Part shown: piece after piece, positions 1 through 7,263 of the stretch
Position numbering within the stretch: position 1 is the stretch's first letter
Layout of the letters: every line of letters starts with the position of its first letter
NCBI RefSeq assembly: GCF_006345825.1
Contig: NZ_VCIX01000088.1
Span: 62,001-126,000 of the forward strand
DNA from: Paenibacillus paridis
Lineage (GTDB): Bacteria > Bacillota > Bacilli > Paenibacillales > Paenibacillaceae
Direction: 5' to 3'
DNA length: 64,000 nt
Made by a program: the position numbers and the translations under genes
The notes under the pieces: generated by a model
What the model was told of the DNA's origin: nothing
Seen by the model: the letters and a program-made list of their open reading frames with translations, nothing else
Databases searched by the model: none

Positions 1-853
1 TAATGGTATCGTTTATGCCTTGATTCATGGTGGCAACTTCCGCAACCTTCGACTGAATCCAGTTTTGATCGCTTAAGTTATCAAGCAGTGCATTCGTTGC
101 GTTGGCAAGATCTCGAATTTCATCCCGTGTATTCACTTTGATACGGGTAGAGAGGTCTCCTCCAGAGGAGGCAATATCGGAAATGGTTTTTACGACATCC
201 TTAATGGTTTTGACAATTGACCCGGACACATAAGATACGATAATAAATGCAATAACGGACACGATAATCAACATGAGATACAAACTGATAATGAGCATAT
301 CATTGCGGCTTTCAAGCTTTAAAATGTAGTTCTTTGTCGATGTGATTTCCTTTTGACGCAGTGTTTCCAACTGTGTACGAAGAGAATCGATATCTTTTTT
401 TCCGACGTCATCATTAAAGAAATCGATGATTCCTTGTGTGTTATTGGCCTTCCGCAGAGCAATCGTAGGCTCGCCTGCCGTACTGATCCAATTTTGAATC
501 GTAAGCTTTATTTCTTCTAAGTTTTTCCTTGTGGTAGGATCATCGGAAAGATATTGATACAAAGCATTGTAGTTAGCTTCCCATTCGGCTTTCCCTTTAG
601 CGTAAGGGTCCAAATAGTTTTCATTCCCTGTAATGACAAATCCCCGCTGACTAGATTCCATGCTTACGGCATTGTAACGAATTGTCGTAATGAGATTATG
701 GACTTCAATGTCACGGGTCGTAATGCTCTCGATTTCATCCTGTAAGGATGAGATTCTATCACTTACAATAATAATAGAAGCGCCAAGGCAGCAGATGATA
801 AGAAAATAGCCTATTAAAATTTTTGACCGGATGTTAAGACGCAAATTATACAA
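1..853 (-). CDS. Methyl-accepting chemotaxis protein, N-terminal part (runs off left edge)
   Basis: A minus-strand frame opens at a TTG (853) with AAAGGAG at 869-863, nine bases upstream, and stays open to the window edge (284 codons). A first membrane helix (about residues 8-30) is followed by an extracellular helical domain with the CHASE3-type motif SSQRGFVITGNENYL. A second membrane helix (about 186-206) leads into a HAMP linker (GGDLSTRIKV, then TRDEIRDLANA). The methyl-accepting coiled coil should lie beyond the edge. The family senses ligands outside the cell and signals to CheA inside. The ligand cannot be told from the sequence. Confidence 0.85.
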   Translation of the reverse strand, partial: MYNLRLNIRSKILIGYFLIICCLGASIIIVSDRISSLQDEIESITTRDIEVHNLITTIRYNAVSMESSQRGFVITGNENYLDPYAKGKAEWEANYNALYQYLSDDPTTRKNLEEIKLTIQNWISTAGEPTIALRKANNTQGIIDFFNDDVGKKDIDSLRTQLETLRQKEITSTKNYILKLESRNDMLIISLYLMLIIVSVIAFIIVSYVSGSIVKTIKDVVKTISDIASSGGDLSTRIKVNTRDEIRDLANATNALLDNLSDQNWIQSKVAEVATMNQGINDTI

Positions 854-902
854 TGAGTTAAACTCCTTTATAATGAAGGCTTCAGATTTGTAAGGTTCTA
901 CT

Positions 903-930
903 ATTATACCATGAATGAAGCAAAGGACAA
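903..930 (-). promoter_or_regulatory. Sigma-A promoter of the chemoreceptor gene
   Basis: Read on the minus strand: TTGTCC (930-925), 16 bases, TATAAT (908-903), preceded by TG one base upstream (extended -10). It lies about 50 bases ahead of the TTG start at 853. Confidence 0.6.
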
Positions 931-965
931 TTTTGATTCTATGATTTGCTAGAGAGGGCCGTTCT

Positions 966-991
966 GTTTCAAAAGGCGGAATTGCGGGTAA
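966..991 (+). promoter_or_regulatory. Sigma-B-type promoter of the DUF948-rsbW-sigB operon
   Basis: GTTTCA (966-971), 14 bases, GGGTAA (986-991). This fits the Bacillus sigma-B consensus (GTTTAA, 12-14 bases, GGGTAT). A transcript starting near 998 would begin just ahead of the AAAGGAAG ribosome site at 1002-1009. That argues that translation starts at 1021 and that the operon is autoregulated. Confidence 0.65.
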
Positions 992-1020
992 CTAAAGAAA
1001 AAAAGGAAGTGATGATAACG

Positions 1021-1449
1021 ATGGATCTTATCATGCAAATCAGTATTGCTGTTATAGCGGTTGCTATCCTCGTGCTCTTGTACTCTTTGATTCAAACGCT
1101 CAAAACACTGAGGGGTGCGCTTGACGAAATGCGGCAAACGGTTGGTTCTTTAAGAACGGAAGTAACCCAAATCAGTGTTGAGGTGAAGGAAGCGGTCCAC
1201 AACACGAATAAAATGACCCAAGATGTACGATCAAAACTAAGTTCTCTTGATGTGTTATTTGCATCCGTCAACGATATTGGTCACGCCGTGCGTTCGTTTA
1301 CCGGTATGGCAAGGGAGTCGGCAGCTAGCGTGGTTGCTTCCATCAAGAGCGAGAGCAAGAAGCCCGTTGAGGAGCCCGGAATCGTCTCTACGCTTTATAA
1401 TGGCGTGATCTCAACGATAAGGATCTGGAACAGAGTCAAAAAAGTATGA
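1021..1449 (+). CDS. DUF948 domain-containing membrane protein
   Basis: A 142-residue protein with one N-terminal membrane helix (about residues 7-27, IAVIAVAILVLLYSLIQTL) and a long amphipathic, probably coiled-coil region rich in heptads of V/L/I. This is the DUF948 layout of Gram-positive general stress proteins, whose function is unknown. The frame is open from 946, but the sigma-B-type promoter at 966-991 lies inside that extension. I therefore use ATG 1021, with AAAGGAAG at 1002-1009 (ATG 1012 is an alternative). It is the first gene of the operon with rsbW and sigB and takes the place that rsbV has in Bacillus subtilis. Confidence 0.75.
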   Translation: MDLIMQISIAVIAVAILVLLYSLIQTLKTLRGALDEMRQTVGSLRTEVTQISVEVKEAVHNTNKMTQDVRSKLSSLDVLFASVNDIGHAVRSFTGMARESAASVVASIKSESKKPVEEPGIVSTLYNGVISTIRIWNRVKKV

Positions 1450-1487
1450 GCCATTTCAGGAACACACAAGAGAGGACAGAAAACACT

Positions 1488-1925
1488 ATGAACTCATTCA
1501 TCCGTTTGACGATTCCGGCGAGGGCGGAATTTATCGATGTAGTTAGGCTTACATTATTTGGAATAGCGAATAAAGCAGGCTTCTCGTACGAGGAGATCGA
1601 AGATATGAAGGTAGCCGTAACGGAGGCTTGTACCAATGTTGTACTGCATGCTTACAGCAATGCACAGCCTGGCGTGGTAGACATTCGTTTTGAGATCGAA
1701 GAAAAAGGCATTTCCATCCGTATTAAAGATGAAGGAACGAGCTTTAAATATGAGCCGGCGAGCAAGTCTGCTTCTCTGCATGACAAGGAGCTTAATGAAA
1801 TATCGGCTGGCGGGCTAGGATTGTTTATGATGCACGCTTTAATGGATAAGGTCGAAGTATTCTCCGAAAAAGGCACAGAGGTGATTCTCACCAAGTTATT
1901 TGGTAGGAAAGAGGAGATGGCATGA
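1488..1925 (+). CDS. rsbW: Anti-sigma-B factor RsbW (serine protein kinase)
   Basis: A 145-residue GHKL ATPase/kinase. The N box is EACTNVVLHAY (residues 47-57), the G1 box is IKDEG, and the G2-like box is GGLGLFMMHALMD. RsbW binds and holds sigma-B and phosphorylates the antagonist RsbV. I chose ATG 1488 because the protein then begins MNSFIRLTIPARAEF, lining up with known RsbW N-termini, and AGAGG lies upstream at 1471-1475. An earlier ATG at 1446 has no ribosome site. The stop overlaps the sigB start by four bases (ATGA). No rsbV is present next to it. Confidence 0.9.
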   Translation: MNSFIRLTIPARAEFIDVVRLTLFGIANKAGFSYEEIEDMKVAVTEACTNVVLHAYSNAQPGVVDIRFEIEEKGISIRIKDEGTSFKYEPASKSASLHDKELNEISAGGLGLFMMHALMDKVEVFSEKGTEVILTKLFGRKEEMA

Positions 1926-2707
1926 ACCCGAATTCATCCTGCCTGGATCCAAAAGAAACCATTGAGAAAATGAAGATTTACCAGGAAACAGGCTGCAACG
2001 ATACCGCTACGGTATTGTTGCAGCATTTTGAGCCAATCGTAAAAATGGCGGCTGCAAAAATGTCTCGCAGCCGTCCTGATCTTTACGAAGATTTATATCA
2101 GGTTGGCCAGCTTTCTATGCTGCGTTTGTTTAAGCAGTATGATAGCTCTAGGGAAATTCCGTTTGAGGGTTATGCCATGAAAAGCATCATTGGCCACCTG
2201 AAAAACTATTTACGCGATAAATCTTGGTATATCCAGGTGCCGAGACGAATTAAGGAGAAGGGTCTGCTTATTCAGCAGGCTATCGATCATTTGACGGTGG
2301 AGCTGGGTCATTCGCCCAAAATGGAAGAAATCGCGGTCCATTTAGGCCTCTCGGTAGAGGAGACGATTGAAGTGCTGTCCTGCCGGGAGTCTTATCATTA
2401 TGTATCGCTGGATACGCCACTATCAAGCGAAGGCGACAGCGCGGCTACAATTGGCGATCTTATCGGCTCCGATAAGGACGATTATTACAGCGTTGATAAC
2501 CGTCTTGATTTGGAGGAAGCACTCGATCAGCTTAAGGCCGAGGAGAAGAAAGTACTTATACTCGCGTACCATAACGGCAAATCACAGCGCGATATTGCCG
2601 ATGAGCTGGGGGTATCGCAAATGAGCGTCTCCCGTATTCAGAAGCGGGCCATTGAGAAGCTTAAGCTGCTTCTAACCGATCACAGCCCTGGACTCAGCAC
2701 TTCATAA
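1922..2707 (+). CDS. sigB: RNA polymerase sigma factor SigB
   Basis: A 261-residue sigma-70 family protein of the SigB/SigF/SigG type, close to the length of Bacillus SigB. Region 2 contains YEDLYQVGQLSMLRLFKQYD and EGYAMKSIIGHLKNYLRD. Region 3 follows (VPRRIKEKG to VAVHLGLSVEE). Region 4 ends in the helix-turn-helix SQRDIADELGVSQMSVSRIQ. It directs the general stress response. Its start codon overlaps the rsbW stop, which indicates coupled translation and matched amounts of sigma and anti-sigma. Confidence 0.92.
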   Translation: MNPNSSCLDPKETIEKMKIYQETGCNDTATVLLQHFEPIVKMAAAKMSRSRPDLYEDLYQVGQLSMLRLFKQYDSSREIPFEGYAMKSIIGHLKNYLRDKSWYIQVPRRIKEKGLLIQQAIDHLTVELGHSPKMEEIAVHLGLSVEETIEVLSCRESYHYVSLDTPLSSEGDSAATIGDLIGSDKDDYYSVDNRLDLEEALDQLKAEEKKVLILAYHNGKSQRDIADELGVSQMSVSRIQKRAIEKLKLLLTDHSPGLSTS

Positions 2708-2726
2708 TTTTTTATATAATTAGCCT

Positions 2727-2771
2727 CAAACAAAAACCTTTCCATAGCAACTATGGAAAGGTTTTTGTTTG
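2727..2771. terminator. Bidirectional intrinsic terminator between sigB and the YtxH unit
   Basis: A perfect 21-bp stem (2727-2747 with 2751-2771) and a three-base loop, flanked by A/T runs on both sides. It serves the convergent sigB operon and the minus-strand YtxH unit. Confidence 0.9.
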
Positions 2772-2775
2772 TTTA

Positions 2776-2916
2776 TTATTGTACCGGATCGGGAATCAAT
2801 CCCTTCTCGATCACTTCTGCGTTTGTATCCATTTTCTCCATGTCCTCACCGAGCTTGATCATCTCTTGCTCGGTGGGTGCCATAGAGTTTGTAGTGGTTT
2901 TGAGTTCTTCTTTCAT
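2776..2916 (-). CDS. 46-residue acidic protein coupled to YtxH
   Basis: A small frame starting at ATG 2916 and ending at TAA 2776-2778. The protein begins MKEELKTTTNSMAPTEQ and ends EKGLIPDPVQ. It is highly charged with no membrane segment. Its ribosome site GGGAGG overlaps the last codons and stop of the YtxH gene (2921), so translation is probably coupled. It lies just ahead of the shared terminator. I do not recognise the family. The strong ribosome site, coupling and placement support a real gene. Confidence 0.6.
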   Translation of the reverse strand: MKEELKTTTNSMAPTEQEMIKLGEDMEKMDTNAEVIEKGLIPDPVQ

Positions 2917-2920
2917 GAGA

Positions 2921-3277
2921 CTACCTCCCTGTGGTAGCTAGCTCATCCTTTACATCTTCTTTAGCGGATGAAATGGAATCCATAATGTTTTGGTTGGATT
3001 GTTTGGCATGGTCAACCAAATCGCCGGCTTCCTGCTTGATGTTAGTAGCCAAATCCTTTGTATTTTGCCCGACTGTTGTAGCGAATTCCTTCGTGTTTTG
3101 GCCTACAGCAGTGGCGATATCCTTCGTTTTCTCGCTGATGGCTTTGAATTTGTTTGAGAGGTCTTCCCGAAGGTCCGCCCCTGCTTTTGGTGCGAACAGC
3201 AGAGCCGAAATGGCACCAATGGCACCTCCTACAATTGCGCCTACCAATACGCCGTTACTAGAGTTTTCTCGTGACAT
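2921..3277 (-). CDS. YtxH domain-containing protein
   Basis: A 118-residue protein with a Gly/Ala-rich membrane segment (residues 9-29, GVLVGAIVGGAIGAISALLFA) followed by PKAGADLREDL, the YtxH signature. After that comes a helical tail with near-repeats of VGQNTKEFATT / VGQNTKDLATN. YtxH proteins are general-stress proteins in Bacillus, of unknown biochemical role. The start ATG 3277 follows GAGGAGAG. It is convergent with sigB, which fits a stress role, but I found no clear sigma-B promoter in front of it. Confidence 0.85.
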   Translation of the reverse strand: MSRENSSNGVLVGAIVGGAIGAISALLFAPKAGADLREDLSNKFKAISEKTKDIATAVGQNTKEFATTVGQNTKDLATNIKQEAGDLVDHAKQSNQNIMDSISSAKEDVKDELATTGR

Positions 3278-3693
3278 TTGACATCTCTCCTCATTTTATA
3301 TTTGTCGATCAGGTTGATCAACTGTATTGAATTTCTTAGTTATATATAAACGGCTGAGGGTATTTTGAAACAAATAAATAAGGAAACTATTGACATTTTT
3401 AAAGGTCGGTGCTACGATTTGTTTCAATTTCCTAGTTGTTGGCTGGGTTTAATTTTATTTGTAGCCACGTTGTTAATAGGAAATGCGGAAAAAGTATTTA
3501 AAATGCTGAAAGGTGGGTTATTACAAATATTACTGCCGAAATTAGCTTTGGATATGTGACAATTTACTAAAACATCATACTCAGGAATCGGAAATGGTAA
3601 ATTATTAAGTTAATTATTCCGATAATAAAATTGCCTACATATTTTACCTGCGAAGAAGACTACGAGAAAATAGAGAGATAAAGGAGAAAAATC
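3278..3693. other. Intergenic region, 416 bp
   Basis: AT-rich spacer between divergent genes. It holds a plus-strand GTTATA (3339-3344), 13 bases, GGGTAT (3358-3363), resembling a sigma-B promoter. It also holds the partial dyad TTATTCCGATAATAA near 3615-3629. A 64-codon frame at 3365 is not convincing. The ribosome site AAAGGAG for the next gene is at 3681-3687. Confidence 0.4.
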
Positions 3694-4272
3694 ATGTTTA
3701 AACGAGTGGAGAACGAATTGGAGTTAGCCATGTTTAACGGCATTTGGACGACAGTCTGGATGGAGAAAGGGTTTGAACTTGAATTTTCTGATCATGCTCT
3801 TGAGCGATTCGTCGTTGTTACACCGGAAGGGCATTATGTGGGAACTTCTGAAATAAAAGCCTATAGCGCAAGCAGTTCCATCAACGCTGCAGGTCCGTTT
3901 CAGACTTATTCAAAAATTGTAGAAGCTGCGGGGGCAGTTGCGGAAATCGATAAGATTGCTTTGCTTAAGCCCTACCGGGGGAAGTATATTTCGGATGTGC
4001 TGTCTTCTGCTGTATATATTGCAGAAAAGCTAAAGTTGAAATATTTTGTCTCGCTGCTCGAGCCCGTCTTTCTGAGAGCGCTTCGAATTACCTATCGGGT
4101 ACCGCTAGAGAAAGTTGGAGAGAGGGTGTTTTACAAAGGGGATGATGTGGTCCCTGTCTTGTTCGATATGGAGCATATGTACCGCAACAAGGCTCGTTAC
4201 GAATGGCTCGTCTATCCGAAGGAAGCAGCGCTTGTTACACATGGAGCGAGGGGAGATGAGCTAATCGGTTAA
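3694..4272 (+). CDS. GNAT-like acyltransferase (FeeM/LuxI-like fold suspected)
   Basis: A 192-residue soluble protein with no signal or membrane segment. An early region ends PEGHYVGTSEI. The central stretch AEIDKIALLKPYRGKYISD is followed by a long helix ending LKYFVSLLEPVFLRALR. This order (substrate strand, arginine-rich turn, helix, final strand) resembles N-acyl amino acid synthase/autoinducer-synthase-type GNAT proteins. That is my inference by pattern, and no catalytic residue can be named. AAAGGAG precedes the ATG. It lies 41 bases ahead of a chemoreceptor-like gene on the same strand and is probably co-transcribed with it. A plain GNAT of other function is the main alternative. Confidence 0.5.
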   Translation: MFKRVENELELAMFNGIWTTVWMEKGFELEFSDHALERFVVVTPEGHYVGTSEIKAYSASSSINAAGPFQTYSKIVEAAGAVAEIDKIALLKPYRGKYISDVLSSAVYIAEKLKLKYFVSLLEPVFLRALRITYRVPLEKVGERVFYKGDDVVPVLFDMEHMYRNKARYEWLVYPKEAALVTHGARGDELIG

Positions 4273-4313
4273 GCTTTATAACTTATTAGTTCTATAGAAA
4301 AGGCGGAAATGTC

Positions 4314-5795
4314 GTGAAAAAAGAATTAACAGAATTGGACAAGCGTAATCGATTGTTAATTAAAATTCTATGGAGCCTTCTCGGTTTGGGGATTTTAACA
4401 GATCTGGCTATCGGACTCGGCGCAGATATCATTGTTTTGCTTGCGGGAGTCGGTACATTTTTATGCGGAGCAGCAACTTTCATGACATACCGAGGCGTTT
4501 TTACGGGTTACATTAAGTACTTTGTACCTTTTATATTGACGATCATTGTTACTCTATTAATTGTATCGGATCCCAATCCGATCGTGAGCACTTATTTTCT
4601 GGTTTATGTCAATCTTGCTATTATAACGTTGTACGCGGATTATCGCCCCATTGTTTTAACGGGGGTATTGGGAGCGGCACTAAGCACCTATCTTTTTCTA
4701 GATCCTGTGCTCCAGCCCAAACTGTTTCCGAATGAAACGCTTGTTTATTTGTTCTTGTATCTAACGTTTGCAACCGTTGCGCTTGCCTTCTCTGCAAGTT
4801 TTAGCGGCAAGCTCCAGCGCCAAGTAACGGATAAGCAGCGCGAGGCGCTGGCTTCAAAGGATATGGCCGAAGCGCTTCTGGAGAAGCTGAAATCCTCGAT
4901 CATTGTTTTGACCGAGTTCAGCAACAGCCAGCAGACAACGGTTCGCTCTACGGGAGAAATATCCAAAGAGGTAACGGCGACCTTCTCCGAAATGTCGGCC
5001 GCGATTGAGAAGCAGACGGGCAACATTCTAACGATAAGCGAATCTACGCAGATCATCGACAGCTCCGTAAAGCAATTGCTCGAAGGAACTGGGCTGCTGC
5101 AGCAGTATTCGGATGAGAACGCCGATCTGACATTGCAAAACCGCGGGCAGATGGCAACACTATCCGCTGAAGTGGAAAGCGTTCGGTCGATTATTGATCA
5201 CACAGTTAACATGATGGCGCAGCTAAATGAGCAGAATGATCGTGTCAGCTCAATCGTGAGTACGATTAGCGATATCGCCGAGCAAACGAATCTGCTTGCG
5301 CTTAATGCTGCGATTGAAGCGGCGCGTGCAGGCGAGCATGGCAGAGGCTTTGCGGTCGTATCCGGCGAGGTTCGAAAGCTTGCGGACAATTCGAGAGCAG
5401 CGACGAACGAAATCGGGGACATATTGACTGGCATCCGTTCGCAAATCATTGCCGTTCATGAGCAGGTGGAGAATGGCCAAGCGGCGGTAACGACGAGCAG
5501 GGATGTTGCCCTTCAAGCACAGCAGCTAATTGAACGCATTAACGAGAACACGAAGCTGGTGAAGCAGCATTCGGATACGGTAGGCAGCTCCGCGAATGAG
5601 CTGCATGAGCGTTATGCGAACATGGCGGATGAAATGGTCAATATCGCGGCAACGACAGAAGAGAATATGGCTTCGGTGGAAGAAGTGCATGCGAGTATGG
5701 AAACGCAGGATATCAAAATTCACACGATGGTCGAAGAGTATGCGCAGCTGGATCAATTGCTGTCCGAGCTGAAGGAAATGACTGCGAAGTCGTGA
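4314..5795 (+). CDS. Methyl-accepting chemotaxis protein with six-TM N-terminal sensor
   Basis: A 493-residue protein that starts at GTG 4314. Six membrane helices fill residues 15-163, with almost no extracellular domain. A coiled coil then leads to the methyl-accepting signalling domain with the hairpin tip EQTNLLALNAAIEAARAGEH (from about residue 322). No HAMP domain is evident. Receptors of this build usually sense membrane-linked or intracellular cues and act on CheA/CheW. The neighbour upstream is the GNAT-like gene, 41 bases away. Confidence 0.88.
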   Translation: MKKELTELDKRNRLLIKILWSLLGLGILTDLAIGLGADIIVLLAGVGTFLCGAATFMTYRGVFTGYIKYFVPFILTIIVTLLIVSDPNPIVSTYFLVYVNLAIITLYADYRPIVLTGVLGAALSTYLFLDPVLQPKLFPNETLVYLFLYLTFATVALAFSASFSGKLQRQVTDKQREALASKDMAEALLEKLKSSIIVLTEFSNSQQTTVRSTGEISKEVTATFSEMSAAIEKQTGNILTISESTQIIDSSVKQLLEGTGLLQQYSDENADLTLQNRGQMATLSAEVESVRSIIDHTVNMMAQLNEQNDRVSSIVSTISDIAEQTNLLALNAAIEAARAGEHGRGFAVVSGEVRKLADNSRAATNEIGDILTGIRSQIIAVHEQVENGQAAVTTSRDVALQAQQLIERINENTKLVKQHSDTVGSSANELHERYANMADEMVNIAATTEENMASVEEVHASMETQDIKIHTMVEEYAQLDQLLSELKEMTAKS

Positions 5796-5893
5796 ATGCT
5801 CCAAGCATAGCTTTGCTCAAAGCGAAACTACCAGATTAACCCTAAATATGGTAACCTACAAGAGGCTTGAATGATCTTGGAGGTGTGTGGCTG

Positions 5894-6331
5894 TTGGTTT
5901 GGATTTGGTTGCTTGGAATCATTGGTTTATTTGTTAGCTTGTATTTGTTGTATCGAAAGCGTCAGGAAGAAGAAACCGGCTTATATTACAAGCTACTGGG
6001 TTTCTCTTTTCTTGGCGCTTTTTATATGACGTTAGACCATTGGAAAATACCTCTGGGCTTTGTTCTGTGTTTGTTTCTTGTGGCTTGGGTTAAATTCCCT
6101 TATTATGCATTCTCGTCCAAAGGAGACGGATTCACAACCTATGCGATCAAGGACTCCGAGAAATATGCGATTGAGGAAGACCGGGTTGTTGCGATAACCA
6201 ATGAGCAACTGCCGGTTACTGGCTTTTGGTTAAGAGTAAATGGTTTGAATGACAATGGGGCGATGGACGCTAACGGGCAAGCCGATTTCTTCTTTGATTA
6301 CCGTTTTGATCCAGAAATTGAGCCGCAATAA
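5894..6331 (+). CDS. Hypothetical two- to three-TM membrane protein
   Basis: About 145 residues. There is an N-terminal membrane helix (WIWLLGIIGLFVSLYLLY) and a second hydrophobic block (YKLLGFSFLGAFYMTLDHWK to FVLCLFLVAWV). A soluble tail follows with VTGFWLRVNGLNDNGAMDANGQ and an acidic end. I do not recognise the family. The frame opens at TTG 5867, but GGAGG at 5879-5883 lies ten bases ahead of TTG 5894, so I prefer that start. It may belong to the chemoreceptor transcript, 98 bases upstream. It is followed at once by a new promoter. Confidence 0.6.
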   Translation: MVWIWLLGIIGLFVSLYLLYRKRQEEETGLYYKLLGFSFLGAFYMTLDHWKIPLGFVLCLFLVAWVKFPYYAFSSKGDGFTTYAIKDSEKYAIEEDRVVAITNEQLPVTGFWLRVNGLNDNGAMDANGQADFFFDYRFDPEIEPQ

Positions 6332-6334
6332 GTA

Positions 6335-6363
6335 TTGACGAATGGAAAACAACATGTTAAATT
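6335..6363 (+). promoter_or_regulatory. Sigma-A promoter of the DUF2292 leader
   Basis: TTGACG (6335-6340), 17 bases, TAAATT (6358-6363). The -10 sequence is the same as in the promoters at 21995 and 32567. The start of transcription would be near 6370. Confidence 0.65.
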
Positions 6364-6472
6364 TAATTTATCCTATTGAATTAGTCGGAAATAAAGAAGT
6401 GAAAATTGCATACAAAATAATGGCATAACTACCGCTGTATTTTATTGCAATTCGCGCTCACTGGAAAACTGG

Positions 6473-6537
6473 AGGCGCATGCCAACCGAATGCCGAATCG
6501 GTTGGCGTGCGCCTTCTTTTATGTTTTTTTGATAGAA
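6473..6537 (+). terminator. Leader terminator (candidate attenuator) ahead of DUF2292 gene
   Basis: A 17-bp stem with one G-T pair (6473-6489 with 6498-6514, eight-base loop) followed by a T-rich run ending TTTTTTT. It stands about 100 bases downstream of the promoter at 6335-6363 and 46 bases before the DUF2292 start. With no other gene between, it should end or modulate transcription of that gene. Confidence 0.75.
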
Positions 6538-6583
6538 AGGTCTGACTGGTTTCACACACATAACTCTTGAGAGGATGTTGACT

Positions 6584-6766
6584 ATGTCCCGAACTGTTGA
6601 GGTTGCTGACGAATGGCTGCAACGTATTAAAGAGCAATTGGTAGGCGTGCAATATGGCATCGTCCAAATTACGATTCATAATGGTCAAATCGTACAAATT
6701 GACCGTACAGAACGCAGTCGCTATGATACCGAGAAATCATCATCTGCGGTTAAGAAGCAAAGGTAA
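6584..6766 (+). CDS. DUF2292 (YezD-like) small protein
   Basis: A 60-residue protein. The core VADEWLQRIKEQLVGVQYGIVQITIHNGQIVQIDRTER matches the DUF2292/YezD pattern: a helix, then IRYGSVxIxIQDGKVVQIE-like strands. Function is unknown. From general knowledge, family members are often found beside sulfur-assimilation genes, which would suit this window. ATG 6584 is preceded by GAGAGGA at 6569-6575. The ATG at 6575 overlaps that site and is less likely. The stop shares one base with the next start (TAATG). Confidence 0.75.
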   Translation: MSRTVEVADEWLQRIKEQLVGVQYGIVQITIHNGQIVQIDRTERSRYDTEKSSSAVKKQR

Positions 6767-7086
6767 TGAGCAAGCGGATGAAGAGTGATCAGAATGCTAG
6801 CCTTTATGAGTGGCCCGATCTGGCCTTCCATCATTATTGTCTGCAAACCTTTCGGTTGAACCGCGGCAGCTATAATACGATTGATCAATGGTTATTTGAT
6901 AACGGATACCCTGAGATCAGGCGTAGAAGAAAGCTGATTATTCAGTTTTTGGAGCTCATGCAGCAATCGCCAACCGTAGAGGAACGCAAATTTTTGTCAT
7001 TTGGAAAAGGTAAGCTTATCGTCGAGCTAAGCCAATTTGCGGCAAGCCAAGCCGGTCCAGAGAGAACTATTCTTGCCGCTTATTGA
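6766..7086 (+). CDS. Hypothetical basic protein, 106 residues
   Basis: The start overlaps the DUF2292 stop by one base (TAATG), so translation is probably coupled. The protein is mostly helical, with an arginine cluster (GYPEIRRRRKLIIQFLELM) and no membrane segment or signal peptide. I do not recognise a family. The overlap with the gene before it and the normal codon pattern support a real gene. Confidence 0.6.
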   Translation: MSKRMKSDQNASLYEWPDLAFHHYCLQTFRLNRGSYNTIDQWLFDNGYPEIRRRRKLIIQFLELMQQSPTVEERKFLSFGKGKLIVELSQFAASQAGPERTILAAY

Positions 7087-7113
7087 GCAGTTGTCCCTTC
7101 ATGAAACTAGCGA

Positions 7114-7142
7114 TTGACATCGGTAAGCAGCAGACGTATGAT
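7114..7142 (+). promoter_or_regulatory. Sigma-A promoter ahead of leader element copy 1
   Basis: TTGACA (7114-7119), 17 bases, TATGAT (7137-7142). Transcription should begin near 7149, about 30 bases before the conserved leader element. Confidence 0.75.
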
Positions 7143-7177
7143 TTAAAACATATTATTTCGATGTGAATAATGAATTT

Positions 7178-7227
7178 ATCGACCGGATAACCGGAGACTT
7201 GTTTCGATACAATGTCTCCGGTTTTTT
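7178..7227 (+). promoter_or_regulatory. CCGG-switch leader element, copy 1 (attenuator)
   Basis: ATCGACCGGATAACCGGAGA, then a terminator: ACCGGAGAC (7190-7198) pairs with GTCTCCGGT (7214-7222), followed by six T. The first CCGG (7183-7186) can instead pair with the second (7191-7194) across the four-base loop ATAA, which would break the terminator stem. Four more copies are at 22073, 32645, 34792 and 62661 (minus). The 5' side carries GTGAATAAT, similar to copies 3 and 5. Confidence 0.7.
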
Positions 7228-7263
7228 GTATTTTAATTTGAAAACTACAGGAGGAATGGAATC

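Noticed and set aside
3365..3559. 64-codon frame with one hydrophobic stretch
   Set aside because: It has a TTG start only four bases from a GAGGG that is part of the promoter-like motif. Coding is unproven, so I kept only the promoter observation.
7178..7227. T-box or SAM-I riboswitch
   Set aside because: The leader is too short and lacks the T-box sequence (GGTGGNACCGCG) and the conserved SAM-I core. The same holds for the other four copies.
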